A DNA stretch of 64,000 bases from Polaribacter sargassicola (GTDB lineage Bacteria > Bacteroidota > Bacteroidia > Flavobacteriales > Flavobacteriaceae), in NCBI RefSeq assembly GCF_021991835.1, contig NZ_JAHDAU010000006.1, positions 124,001 to 188,000 of the forward strand, read 5' to 3'. Position 1 is the first letter of the stretch. Each line of letters begins with the position of its first letter. Positions 18,208 through 26,869 of this stretch are shown piece by piece. The notes under the pieces were generated by a model. That model saw only the letters and a list, made by a program, of their open reading frames with translations. It made no database searches and was not told the DNA's origin. The position numbers and the translations under genes are program-made.

Positions 18208-18412
18208 AAAAGGTGTTAATGCAGTACTACCCCCCTATTTCATCTTGCATTTAGCATTTTCTTATGCTCTTATTATAAATAGGTTTTAAGAGTTATTAAT
18301 TCCCCCACTATATTTTTTTACAATCGTAATTTGATGAAACCTTATAAGTTTCAAATCTTTTACATGTAGTTAAATAAATTAAAAAATAAGTTAGGTTATT
18401 AAATAGAAAACA

Positions 18413-21400
18413 ATGTCTAAAAATCAAAAAAAATTAAAATTATTTGCAAAAATAATTGGGTTAAAATTTTATGTATCTCTTTTATTCTTCTGTATTAATT
18501 TAAATACACAAGCACAATCCAATTTAAATTGCAGTAATTATGATTATACTATTAATACAAATATAACTGGTAATTATACTTTTCAAACAGGGATAACTCG
18601 TATTATTGGTGATGTAAGCTTTTCAAATGCCAATGTTACATTTCAAAATGATGCCATAATTTGTATTGCTAATGGAAATTCATTAACATTTAGTAACTCA
18701 AGTAATTTTCAGACCAACTCCGGATCTAATCTATCTTTTGAGTTAGGTGGAGCATTAAATTTTACTAATAACCCTAATTTTAATAACAACGTAAATATAA
18801 CTACAAGTATTTCCGGAAGTTTAACAACATCCAATTCCATTAGCTTTAAGGGTAATAATACTTTTTTTAATGAAGGAACTATAACTGTGGGTGCGGGTGC
18901 ATCTATAGAGTTTACTGCTAATAGCGTTAATGAATTTGATAACCTTGGTACTGTAAATATTTCAGGACAAATTAATGGGTCTAATATGGGGGCTAGTAGT
19001 TTTAGAAACCAAAACTACATGTCTGTTAACAATAATTTTAATATTAGTCCTAATACAATTTTAATAAATTGTGGTACGCTTGATTCTGGAACAGCTTTTA
19101 ATACAAATGGAGGAAGGGTTGTAAATACAGGAGAATTTAACATTTTAAGCGGAAGTTTAGACATGACCAAATCTAGCGGTTTATTTCAAAACTATGGAAC
19201 ATTTACATCTTCTGGAAATGTAAATATATCCGGAGGAGAATTTTATACAGAAGGATACTCTAATATTGGTGATAAAATACAAGGTACTGGATATGTAACA
19301 GGACCAGAATCAGACTCAAAAACAGGATATATAAAATTAACAAATAAAGCTGATGGTTTTAATGGTAATGTTGGACCAAATTTAAATATTGATTTTACTT
19401 TTAATGGCGCCCCTTTTCCAAGCTCTACGGTAGATAGTACTGTTACTTATAATTGTACAGGCACGGGTTGTACAAACCCAATGGATACTACAGAAGTTTG
19501 TGCTAATTTAGATGGAACCATAGATCCAGAAATAGGTATAGATTCTGATGGAGACGGTATACCAGATAGTGAAGATTTAGATGATGATAATGATGGTATT
19601 CCAGATTATCTAGAAGAAAATTGTAGTATAGATGTAGACCCTATAGGTACAAAACCTACAACAGAAAGCGGTGTAAATATTGTAGACGCCCTATATACAG
19701 ACTATAATGGTTTTTGGCAATCTTCTGCCTCTTCTTACAATGCCACAAAACCAGACAATCATTTTAATTTATTGGCATTTTCTGTTGGAGCCAATTCATA
19801 CGCAACTGGGGTTGCAAACGATCGCTTAATAGATAGCGATAATAACGGATTATATGATGGAATAGACACCAATAATGATGGAACTATAGATGTTACACTT
19901 ACCGAAACAAGTTGGAGTAACTTACCTCCTACAAACCCAATAACAAATGGTGTTATATTAGAAGCAGCTCTTTTAGATGGAGATGCATCTAATGCTAACG
20001 GGCCTCTACTTACAAGCTTATCTGGTCCTTATAATCCCTACTTATCTCAGGGTACAAGAGGTTTTAATATGGCATACGGTGTTGCAAACCTTAACAGTAC
20101 TTTTTATTTTAATTTAGAATCTATTACTAACGGAGCTATTAGTGACGGAGAGCCAGACATCTTATTAACTCAAATTGCTGTACCCTCTACTAGCACTAGT
20201 AACCCTACAAGCAATACCCTGTATCTTTTAGATGAAGAAGGTAACTATCTTGGACAAGGGGTTAATATTAATTGGAGAAATGTAGCACCAATGGGAGAGT
20301 ACATTGTAGACCAATATGCTCAAAATGGTAGTAATACTCAAGCAAACGCAACAAAACCTATTAGAATGTTAGCCGTAGAATTAAGTGAATTTAATTTAAC
20401 TGCTAGTGAACAAGTTAAAGTAGCTACTTTAAGAGTAGATATTTCTGATACTGCCGATGTTACTTTTTTTGCAACTAATGATAATTCATTTTCTAGTAAA
20501 TGTTTTGATAAAGATACCGATGGTGACGGAATTCCTAACAGATTAGATTTAGACTCAGATAACGACGGGATTCCTGATATTGTAGAAGCTGGCGGAACTG
20601 ATATAGATGGTAATGGTAAAGTAGATAATATCAATGCAGATGGAACATTAATTAATGATGTAAACCAAAATGGTTTAGATGATTTGTATGATGCATCTAT
20701 TGGTGGTACTGATATTACAAACCCAGATACCGATAATGATGGAATACCTGATAGTTTAGATCTAGATTCTGACAACGATGGAATACCAGATGTTGTAGAA
20801 CTTGGTGGTACAGATACTAATGGAGATGGTAAAGCAGACAATTTTGTAGATATAGATGAAGATGGGTTTAATGATGTTGTAGATGGAGATGTTGGTAATG
20901 ATGGAACATCAGAAAACACAGCTAATGCTTTAGTTATAACAGGAGCAGACACTACCGGAGACGGAGCTCCAGACAATTATCCAAATGGAGATTTTGACGG
21001 AGACGGTATCTTAAATCATTTAGATTTAGACTCAGATAATGATGGAATATTAGATGTTGTAGAAGCCGGAGGAACGGATGATGATAGAGATGGAAAAGCA
21101 GATAGTTTTATAGATGCAGATAATGATGGTTTTAATGATACGGTAGACGGAGACCCAATAAATGTATTAGATCCTGGTTATGACGGTTCTGGATCTAACA
21201 CTAACAATGCTTTAATTTTAACCGAAGCTGACGCTAATGGAGATGGTACACCAGACGGCTATCTTAATGGAGATACTGATAACGATGGTTATTTAGATTA
21301 TATAGATATTGATGCTGATAACGATGGAATACCAGACAATATAGAAGGACAATCAACAATTGGTTACACTCCTCCATCTGGTCTAAATATCACTGATAAT

Positions 21401-24400
21401 AATAACAATGGAGTTGACGATAATTATGAAAATGGAGCTATTCTTGGTTTAGAGGTTGTAGATACTGATTCTGATGAAACCCCAGATTATTTAGATTCAG
21501 ATTCTGATAATGATGGTATTTTAGATATTATAGAAAATGGAGATACCGACAATTCCGTTTCTGGAAATGATTCTGATGGTGATGGTTTAGATGATGCTTT
21601 TGATGATAATAATAATGCTTTAATTGTAAGCAACACTGTTAATGATGGTTTAGATCCTAATAATACAGTTACAGACATAAACTCTTTAATAGCTTCTTTT
21701 GGAGACGAAGACAATAATGCAACAACAACCGGAGATGTAGATTACAGAGATGCTTTAGATACTGACCAAGATGGGATTCCTGATTTGGTTGACATAGATG
21801 ATGATAATGACGGTATTTTAGACACAGAAGAAGGATGTGGAGAATTAATTGTAAATGGTAGTTTTGAAGTGCAAGACTTTTCAGATACAACAGAATTTCC
21901 AGATGGTTTTACAGACGCTTCAGGTACATTTATAGGTACAAGTTATAATACAAACACATTAACAGGTTGGTCTTATACTCAAAACTTAGATGGTTGGGTT
22001 GGCGATCAATCACCTAGTTGGACCAATTCAATTACTTTTGCAAGTGCTTATCATGGTAATCAATACATAGATGTTATAGGTAACAACGACCAAACAGGTG
22101 GTGTAAGTAATATTCTTTCTCAAAATATAAATACCATTCCAGGTAACAGCTATACTATTTCATTTTATTGGGGAGAAGATGTTGGTCATGAAGTTGATCA
22201 AGATGTTACTTTAGATGTTGATGTTTTAGATTCCTCAAACACCTCTATTTTTAATGAAACTCTAACAGCAAAAGCAGAGGGGAATGTAAAAGGTATTGTA
22301 GGACCTAAAAAATGGTATTATTTTTCTCAAGTTTTTACAGCTACAACATCAGAGACTACCATTCAATTTGTGGGTACACCTCCACCAACAGGATCATTAG
22401 GTGCAGGAGTTGATATAGATTATGTAAGTGTTACATCAAATACATGCAGAGACACAGACCAAGACGGTATTCCAGATAGTTTAGATTTAGATTCTGATAA
22501 TGATGGTATTCCTGATAATATAGAAGCACAGTCAACTATTGGATATCTACCTCCTACAGGTCTTGATTCTGACAACGACGGTTTAGATAACGCCTATGAT
22601 ATAACACCAAATGGTGATGAATTTGGTACAGGATCTCTAGGATTATCTCCTGTTAATACAGATGAAAATGCAAATACTGGTTCAGATGAAGTTCCTGATT
22701 ATTTAGACTTAGATTCAGATGGAGATGGTTTTTATGATATTGTAGAATCTGGTAGTAATTTAGCTAATGATGGCAATGGTATGGTTACCGGTAATGTAGG
22801 TGTTAATGGTTTAGTGGATACTATTGAAACAGGAGATACAGACCTAGGATATACAGATGTAAACGGAGAGTATGATGATACTCAAGCAGATAATTTTACT
22901 GATGAAGATGGAGATGCATTAACAATTGGTGATGTAGATTATAGAGATACAACTTTAGATGGAGTGCCAATGATTACTCAGGTGTATCAATTTGAAAATG
23001 AGCGTTGGATAGAAGTAACAAATGTTAGTAAAACCTATAGTATTGGTGCTGATCTTATTTTAATTCAATATTATAATGATCAAGTAGGCGATTTATCTGG
23101 CATTATACCAACAGCCAGTTACCAAGTTACAAATTCTCTAAATCCTGGTCAATCTGTAATTATCGGTAATACAAACAATTCTATTACTAATATTAATAGT
23201 GGCGCTATTTCTATAACAGATGATAGTTTAACAAATTTTGAAGGAGCAAACGATTTGATTACTTTATCAAGAACATCAGATGCTACTTCTTATGCAAATA
23301 GATATGATGTTGTAGCATCTTTTGCAGACAAAACTTCTTATGTAAGAATTGATGAAACATTAGTACCTAATAAAGATTATAATGTAGATGAATGGGTGGT
23401 ATTTATAGATGATGCAATTGTTTCTTATGAATCAGATTCAGACGATATTTTATCAAGTACAATAGTAAGAAGACATCCACATGATCCTTTAATATCAGAA
23501 ATTGTAAATTCTTCTGACAATGTAAATACACAATTAGGTTTACATAACATAGATATTACAACAAGATTAAGTAATAATACTTGGTCTAATGGAGCTCCAG
23601 ACAGATCTCGTTTTGTAATTATTAATGAAAATTACAACCATACAGATAGTCGTTTTAGCGCTAGAAAGTTAACTGTTAACACTTCAAAAAAATTAGGAGT
23701 AACAGACCAATTATTAGTAGTTACTAACAATATTGTTTTAGATGGACAAATTAGGTTAATTAGTTCTGACAATACAAACAAAGCACAATTGGTACAAACT
23801 CATACTTCTACAAATCAAGTTACGGGCTCGGGCAAATTGTTAATCGATCAAAACTCAGAAGTACCTAGTTTGTATCGCTATAATTATATGAGTTCTCCTG
23901 TTAATACAGCAGAAAACTCTTATAAATACACTATAAGAGACGTTTTAAAAGACGGGTCAAATCCATTATCATACGATGGTTTAATTATTAATACAGCTAA
24001 TGGTATCGCTAGAGATATTACATTTATTAGTGGTTATGATGGAGATAAGACTACAACCCCTATTTCTTTAGCAGATTACTGGATGTATACTTTTGCACCA
24101 AGTACCGATGGATATTCTAATTGGGAACACAAATGGAATGATGGTTTTATTGGAAGTGGAGAAGGCTTTATTTTTAAAGGACCTGGTCAAGCCCAAAATT
24201 ATACCTTTTTCGGTTCTCCTAATGATGGTATCTTTAACACACCTAAAGCACTTACAGGAAATCAAGAATATTTAATAGGTAACCCTTATGCTTCTGCACT
24301 TAATGTTAATAAATTTATAGAAGACAATATAAACACAATAACAGGCTCTCTTTATTTCTGGGAACATAAAGAAAGTGCTTTGGGAGAAGGTGTAGGAATT

Positions 24401-25414
24401 GATGGACATATTTTTGCAGGATATATTGGTGGTTACGCTGTTAGAAATAGCGCAATGGGCTTAGCTGCTAATAGTGTAAATAATTCTAGTAATGACAATA
24501 ACGGTACTTCTGGAGTTGGTGAAAACGAAAACTACCAAACACCAGGACCTTACGTAGCTATTGCACAGGGCTTTATGATTGTTGGGGATAGTGATGGTGG
24601 TACTATTGAGTTTAACAACAGTCAAAGAGAATACGTTACAGAGGAAGATGCTAATCAATCTGTTTTTTATAAAACAGGAGAAACAACAGGCAAAACAGCC
24701 ACAAAAAACACTTCTGATTTATTACCAATCTTAAAATTAGGTTTTGGCTATAAGAACAAAGAAGAATTACAGTTACACCGTCAAATAGGTATTTCGTTTA
24801 AAGCAGGTAATTCTTTTGAATTTGACAAAGGATATGATGCTACCATATTTGATATTGGAACCACAGATATCTATTGGAAGTTTTCTGATGATGAAGCAAA
24901 ATATATAATTGCAGGAGTACAAGAAATTTCGGTAGATTTAGAAATTCCATTAGAAATTGTAATGGATTATTCTGGTGAAATTACATTAACTATTGATGAG
25001 CTACAAAATGTACCTGAAGAGGTATTTATTACAGATAAATTAACAGGTATTTCTTATCCAGTAATAGACAATGTGGTTCACTTAACTTTAGATACTGGTG
25101 TTTATTCTGATAGATTTGTATTAGCTTTTAAAGAAGAAAGTAGTTTAAATAGTAATAATGATATTTTAGATACGTCTTTACGTATTTATGCAGACAATAC
25201 AAATAATCAAATTGTTATAAATAAACAGATCGATTTATTAATTAATAGTGTACAATTGTATAATATTTTAGGTAAACAAATAAGTACTTGGCAAATAACA
25301 ACACAAGAAAATGTTTATCAATTAAATGTAGCAACACACTTACCATCGGGTGTTTATGTTGTAAAACTAAACAGCAATCAAGGAACTTTTAATAAAAAAG
25401 TGGTGATAGAATAA
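18413..25414 (+). CDS. Giant T9SS-secreted protein with thrombospondin type-3 repeats (2333 aa)
   Basis: A signal peptide (KFYVSLLFFCINLNTQAQ, ends ~35) is followed by a beta-helix-like region rich in Asn/Ser/Thr (~40-330). Then come thrombospondin type-3 calcium repeats ([19 protein letters not shown], ~376-400), a beta domain, a long TSP3 array (~696-1140, units such as [13 protein letters not shown]), a jelly-roll, carbohydrate-binding-like domain (~1143-1343, starts GELIVNGSFEVQDF), more TSP3 units (~1346-1512), and a conserved C-terminal region (from [15 protein letters not shown], ~1518). The end is a T9SS sorting domain (VQLYNILGKQISTW ... GVYVVKLNSNQGTFNKKVVI). It would be exported through the outer membrane and held on the surface or released, rigidified by Ca2+. 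The C-terminal ~800 residues closely match the second giant at 26870-36160. An adhesin role is likely but unproved. Confidence 0.88.
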   Translation: MSKNQKKLKLFAKIIGLKFYVSLLFFCINLNTQAQSNLNCSNYDYTINTNITGNYTFQTGITRIIGDVSFSNANVTFQNDAIICIANGNSLTFSNSSNFQTNSGSNLSFELGGALNFTNNPNFNNNVNITTSISGSLTTSNSISFKGNNTFFNEGTITVGAGASIEFTANSVNEFDNLGTVNISGQINGSNMGASSFRNQNYMSVNNNFNISPNTILINCGTLDSGTAFNTNGGRVVNTGEFNILSGSLDMTKSSGLFQNYGTFTSSGNVNISGGEFYTEGYSNIGDKIQGTGYVTGPESDSKTGYIKLTNKADGFNGNVGPNLNIDFTFNGAPFPSSTVDSTVTYNCTGTGCTNPMDTTEVCANLDGTIDPEIGIDSDGDGIPDSEDLDDDNDGIPDYLEENCSIDVDPIGTKPTTESGVNIVDALYTDYNGFWQSSASSYNATKPDNHFNLLAFSVGANSYATGVANDRLIDSDNNGLYDGIDTNNDGTIDVTLTETSWSNLPPTNPITNGVILEAALLDGDASNANGPLLTSLSGPYNPYLSQGTRGFNMAYGVANLNSTFYFNLESITNGAISDGEPDILLTQIAVPSTSTSNPTSNTLYLLDEEGNYLGQGVNINWRNVAPMGEYIVDQYAQNGSNTQANATKPIRMLAVELSEFNLTASEQVKVATLRVDISDTADVTFFATNDNSFSSKCFDKDTDGDGIPNRLDLDSDNDGIPDIVEAGGTDIDGNGKVDNINADGTLINDVNQNGLDDLYDASIGGTDITNPDTDNDGIPDSLDLDSDNDGIPDVVELGGTDTNGDGKADNFVDIDEDGFNDVVDGDVGNDGTSENTANALVITGADTTGDGAPDNYPNGDFDGDGILNHLDLDSDNDGILDVVEAGGTDDDRDGKADSFIDADNDGFNDTVDGDPINVLDPGYDGSGSNTNNALILTEADANGDGTPDGYLNGDTDNDGYLDYIDIDADNDGIPDNIEGQSTIGYTPPSGLNITDNNNNGVDDNYENGAILGLEVVDTDSDETPDYLDSDSDNDGILDIIENGDTDNSVSGNDSDGDGLDDAFDDNNNALIVSNTVNDGLDPNNTVTDINSLIASFGDEDNNATTTGDVDYRDALDTDQDGIPDLVDIDDDNDGILDTEEGCGELIVNGSFEVQDFSDTTEFPDGFTDASGTFIGTSYNTNTLTGWSYTQNLDGWVGDQSPSWTNSITFASAYHGNQYIDVIGNNDQTGGVSNILSQNINTIPGNSYTISFYWGEDVGHEVDQDVTLDVDVLDSSNTSIFNETLTAKAEGNVKGIVGPKKWYYFSQVFTATTSETTIQFVGTPPPTGSLGAGVDIDYVSVTSNTCRDTDQDGIPDSLDLDSDNDGIPDNIEAQSTIGYLPPTGLDSDNDGLDNAYDITPNGDEFGTGSLGLSPVNTDENANTGSDEVPDYLDLDSDGDGFYDIVESGSNLANDGNGMVTGNVGVNGLVDTIETGDTDLGYTDVNGEYDDTQADNFTDEDGDALTIGDVDYRDTTLDGVPMITQVYQFENERWIEVTNVSKTYSIGADLILIQYYNDQVGDLSGIIPTASYQVTNSLNPGQSVIIGNTNNSITNINSGAISITDDSLTNFEGANDLITLSRTSDATSYANRYDVVASFADKTSYVRIDETLVPNKDYNVDEWVVFIDDAIVSYESDSDDILSSTIVRRHPHDPLISEIVNSSDNVNTQLGLHNIDITTRLSNNTWSNGAPDRSRFVIINENYNHTDSRFSARKLTVNTSKKLGVTDQLLVVTNNIVLDGQIRLISSDNTNKAQLVQTHTSTNQVTGSGKLLIDQNSEVPSLYRYNYMSSPVNTAENSYKYTIRDVLKDGSNPLSYDGLIINTANGIARDITFISGYDGDKTTTPISLADYWMYTFAPSTDGYSNWEHKWNDGFIGSGEGFIFKGPGQAQNYTFFGSPNDGIFNTPKALTGNQEYLIGNPYASALNVNKFIEDNINTITGSLYFWEHKESALGEGVGIDGHIFAGYIGGYAVRNSAMGLAANSVNNSSNDNNGTSGVGENENYQTPGPYVAIAQGFMIVGDSDGGTIEFNNSQREYVTEEDANQSVFYKTGETTGKTATKNTSDLLPILKLGFGYKNKEELQLHRQIGISFKAGNSFEFDKGYDATIFDIGTTDIYWKFSDDEAKYIIAGVQEISVDLEIPLEIVMDYSGEITLTIDELQNVPEEVFITDKLTGISYPVIDNVVHLTLDTGVYSDRFVLAFKEESSLNSNNDILDTSLRIYADNTNNQIVINKQIDLLINSVQLYNILGKQISTWQITTQENVYQLNVATHLPSGVYVVKLNSNQGTFNKKVVIE

Positions 25415-25440
25415 ATAACATTTTAATTCAATTTAAAAAG

Positions 25441-25479
25441 AAAACCGTTGAAAAATAGTCTTTTTTTTCAACGGTTTTT
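25441..25479. terminator. Terminator after the first giant gene
   Basis: AAAACCGTTGAAAAA (25441-25455) pairs with TTTTTCAACGGTTTT (25464-25478) and is followed by T-rich DNA. It serves the giant gene on the plus strand and, read from the other side, the protease gene that ends at 25496. Confidence 0.85.
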
Positions 25480-25495
25480 AAGTTTTAACTAGTTT

Positions 25496-26404
25496 TTATT
25501 TTCTTTTTTCTAGGTAGATTGTTTTCGTATTTAAAAGGTATGTAATATTAAAATCTAAAAGCATTTGTTGCCCTATTAAACCATCAGCTTTCCTTTTTGA
25601 ATTTTTATTCAGTGGGTCAACTTCAAAAATAGCAGGAATATTTTTCCATTCTACTGAAGCAAATTTAGCTGATGATATTTTACCTTTTAAATTACTTGTA
25701 ATTGTAGCATCTGCGCCAAACCCTTTTCTTATTTTATATTTTTTCTTAGGTTTAATTAAATTGTGTTTAATAACAGCATTATTGTGGAATGTTAAATAGT
25801 TAGGAGCACCTGTATCAATTTTTACAATCAATGTTATACTTTTTTCACTTCCTTTCGGTATTATTTCTATTGGCAAGCCAAAATGATTTGATTCAAGATC
25901 TATAAGCTTTAGTGATTTTGCATTGCCTTTATATTTATAATTAGCTTCTTTAAAAAGCTGTATTTCCATCAAATCAATGTTGGTTTCTACAATGGCAAGT
26001 TTTAATAAGTCGTATCCTATAATGCCATCAACATTAACTTTTAAATGTTTGCTTATGTGACTTAAATCCATTAAAAACAACGAAATGTCATCTGTTTTAA
26101 AGTTTTTACTGAACTTTAATTTATTTAATGAAGACTCTTTTGTTTCTATAGTTTTACCTGAGGTTCCTATTCTTGTAGTTGCAGAAATATTTAATTTAAG
26201 CCTATTAGCAATTTTAGTATCAATTACAGTAACTCCTGCTCCCGAATCGAACATAAAGTTCAAAGGTTCTTTCGAATTATTAATATGTAATTTAAAAAAG
26301 ATTAAATTATCAACTAATTTAAAAGGGAGTTTGTCAATTAATTCTTGAGAAAAAACAGAAATGTTTGTCAGAAATAATAAAACAATTAAAATAAGTTTCT
26401 TCAT
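25496..26404 (-). CDS. Exported retropepsin-like aspartic protease (two-domain)
   Basis: This 302-residue protein has a signal peptide (LILIVLLFLTNISVFSQ). It carries two aspartic-protease active-site motifs, one per half: NFMFDSGAGVTVIDTKIA near residue 52 and IVKIDTGAPNYLTF near residue 196. Each is followed by hydrophobic strands (for example NVDGIIGYDLLK and KADGLIGQQMLLDF, the conserved G-x-x-G turn of clan AA). The family is the periplasmic or secreted retropepsin-like proteases common in Bacteroidota, in which both catalytic Asp residues are in one chain as in pepsins. It lies between two giant T9SS proteins and on the strand of the second. Processing of those proteins is an attractive but untested idea. 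Confidence 0.85.
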   Translation of the reverse strand: MKKLILIVLLFLTNISVFSQELIDKLPFKLVDNLIFFKLHINNSKEPLNFMFDSGAGVTVIDTKIANRLKLNISATTRIGTSGKTIETKESSLNKLKFSKNFKTDDISLFLMDLSHISKHLKVNVDGIIGYDLLKLAIVETNIDLMEIQLFKEANYKYKGNAKSLKLIDLESNHFGLPIEIIPKGSEKSITLIVKIDTGAPNYLTFHNNAVIKHNLIKPKKKYKIRKGFGADATITSNLKGKISSAKFASVEWKNIPAIFEVDPLNKNSKRKADGLIGQQMLLDFNITYLLNTKTIYLEKRK

Positions 26405-26429
26405 ACTGCATTTAGTGTTAAAGTTACCT

Positions 26430-26663
26430 TTAAATTTTCCTTTTTGTTTTCTCTAATTTTAATTTCAATTCCTGAATTTCAGCATTTTTATCTTTCACCT
26501 CCATTTGAAAATATTTTAAACTTGTAAACAAATATATTAGTACAAAAATATTTCTGTATTCTATCAAATTATATTTCGCCAAGAAATTAAATTTGCACGA
26601 AATCCATAAAACTACAAATAATCCAATTGATACTATAGAAATTATTTTTAATGTTTTTTTCAT
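26430..26663 (-). CDS. Small membrane protein with C-terminal coiled coil, unknown function
   Basis: This 77-residue protein has two hydrophobic segments (IISIVSIGLFVVLWISC, about 7-23, and IFVLIYLFTSLKYF, about 39-52). A charged helical tail (VKDKNAEIQELKLKLEKTKR) is likely to form a short coiled coil. No family is recognised. It is upstream of the protease gene by 25 bases on the same strand and probably co-transcribed with it, so the two may work together. Confidence 0.55.
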   Translation of the reverse strand: MKKTLKIISIVSIGLFVVLWISCKFNFLAKYNLIEYRNIFVLIYLFTSLKYFQMEVKDKNAEIQELKLKLEKTKRKI

Positions 26664-26809
26664 TTCATTTTAAGTTAGACTGCGTTCTTCTAGTAAATAA
26701 CAAACACTTTTATATATCTGTATGTATAATTTATATTCAAAAAAAAGGTTTTATAACTAAAATACAGAAATCTCTATAAATATTTTAAAGTGTGATTTCT
26801 TTTAATAAA

Positions 26810-26849
26810 AAAAGCCTATTAAATTTTAAAATAAATTTAATAGGCTTTT
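26810..26849. terminator. Terminator after the second giant gene
   Basis: AAAAGCCTATTAAATTT (26810-26826) pairs perfectly with AAATTTAATAGGCTTTT (26833-26849). It lies 21 bases beyond the stop of the minus-strand giant gene. Arms beginning AAAAGCCTATT recur in the hairpin at 60268. Confidence 0.85.
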
Positions 26850-26869
26850 AAAAAACTATTTTTAGAAAC

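Larger units (their letters stand above)
16743..18412. other. Long gene-poor region upstream of the first giant secreted protein
   Basis: About 1.67 kb of very AT-rich DNA lie between recG and the giant gene. From left to right I see a 19-base motif shared with 26759 (16763-16781), a CATCAT/ATGATG hairpin near 16840-16860, a weak 92-codon frame (17148-17426) that I do not accept as a gene, a block of six consecutive hairpins (17443-17605) including a strong terminator, a TAAATTTG promoter element (17991-17998), a 54-codon small open frame (18043-18207), and three isolated C-runs (18011, 18229, 18302). The last 400 bases look like a long untranslated leader of the giant gene. Confidence 0.6.

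Noticed and set aside
20338..20976. 212-codon minus-strand frame rich in Ser/Pro/Leu inside the first giant gene
   Set aside because: It is the antisense of the Asp-rich TSP3 repeats, which rarely produce stops on the opposite strand. The same kind of shadow appears at 30486-30830 in the second giant.
20500..22950. Possible CRISPR-like or minisatellite array from repeated GATTCTGATAATGATGG units
   Set aside because: The units are the coding repeats of TSP3 calcium loops, in frame and degenerate at third positions, with no spacers of constant length.
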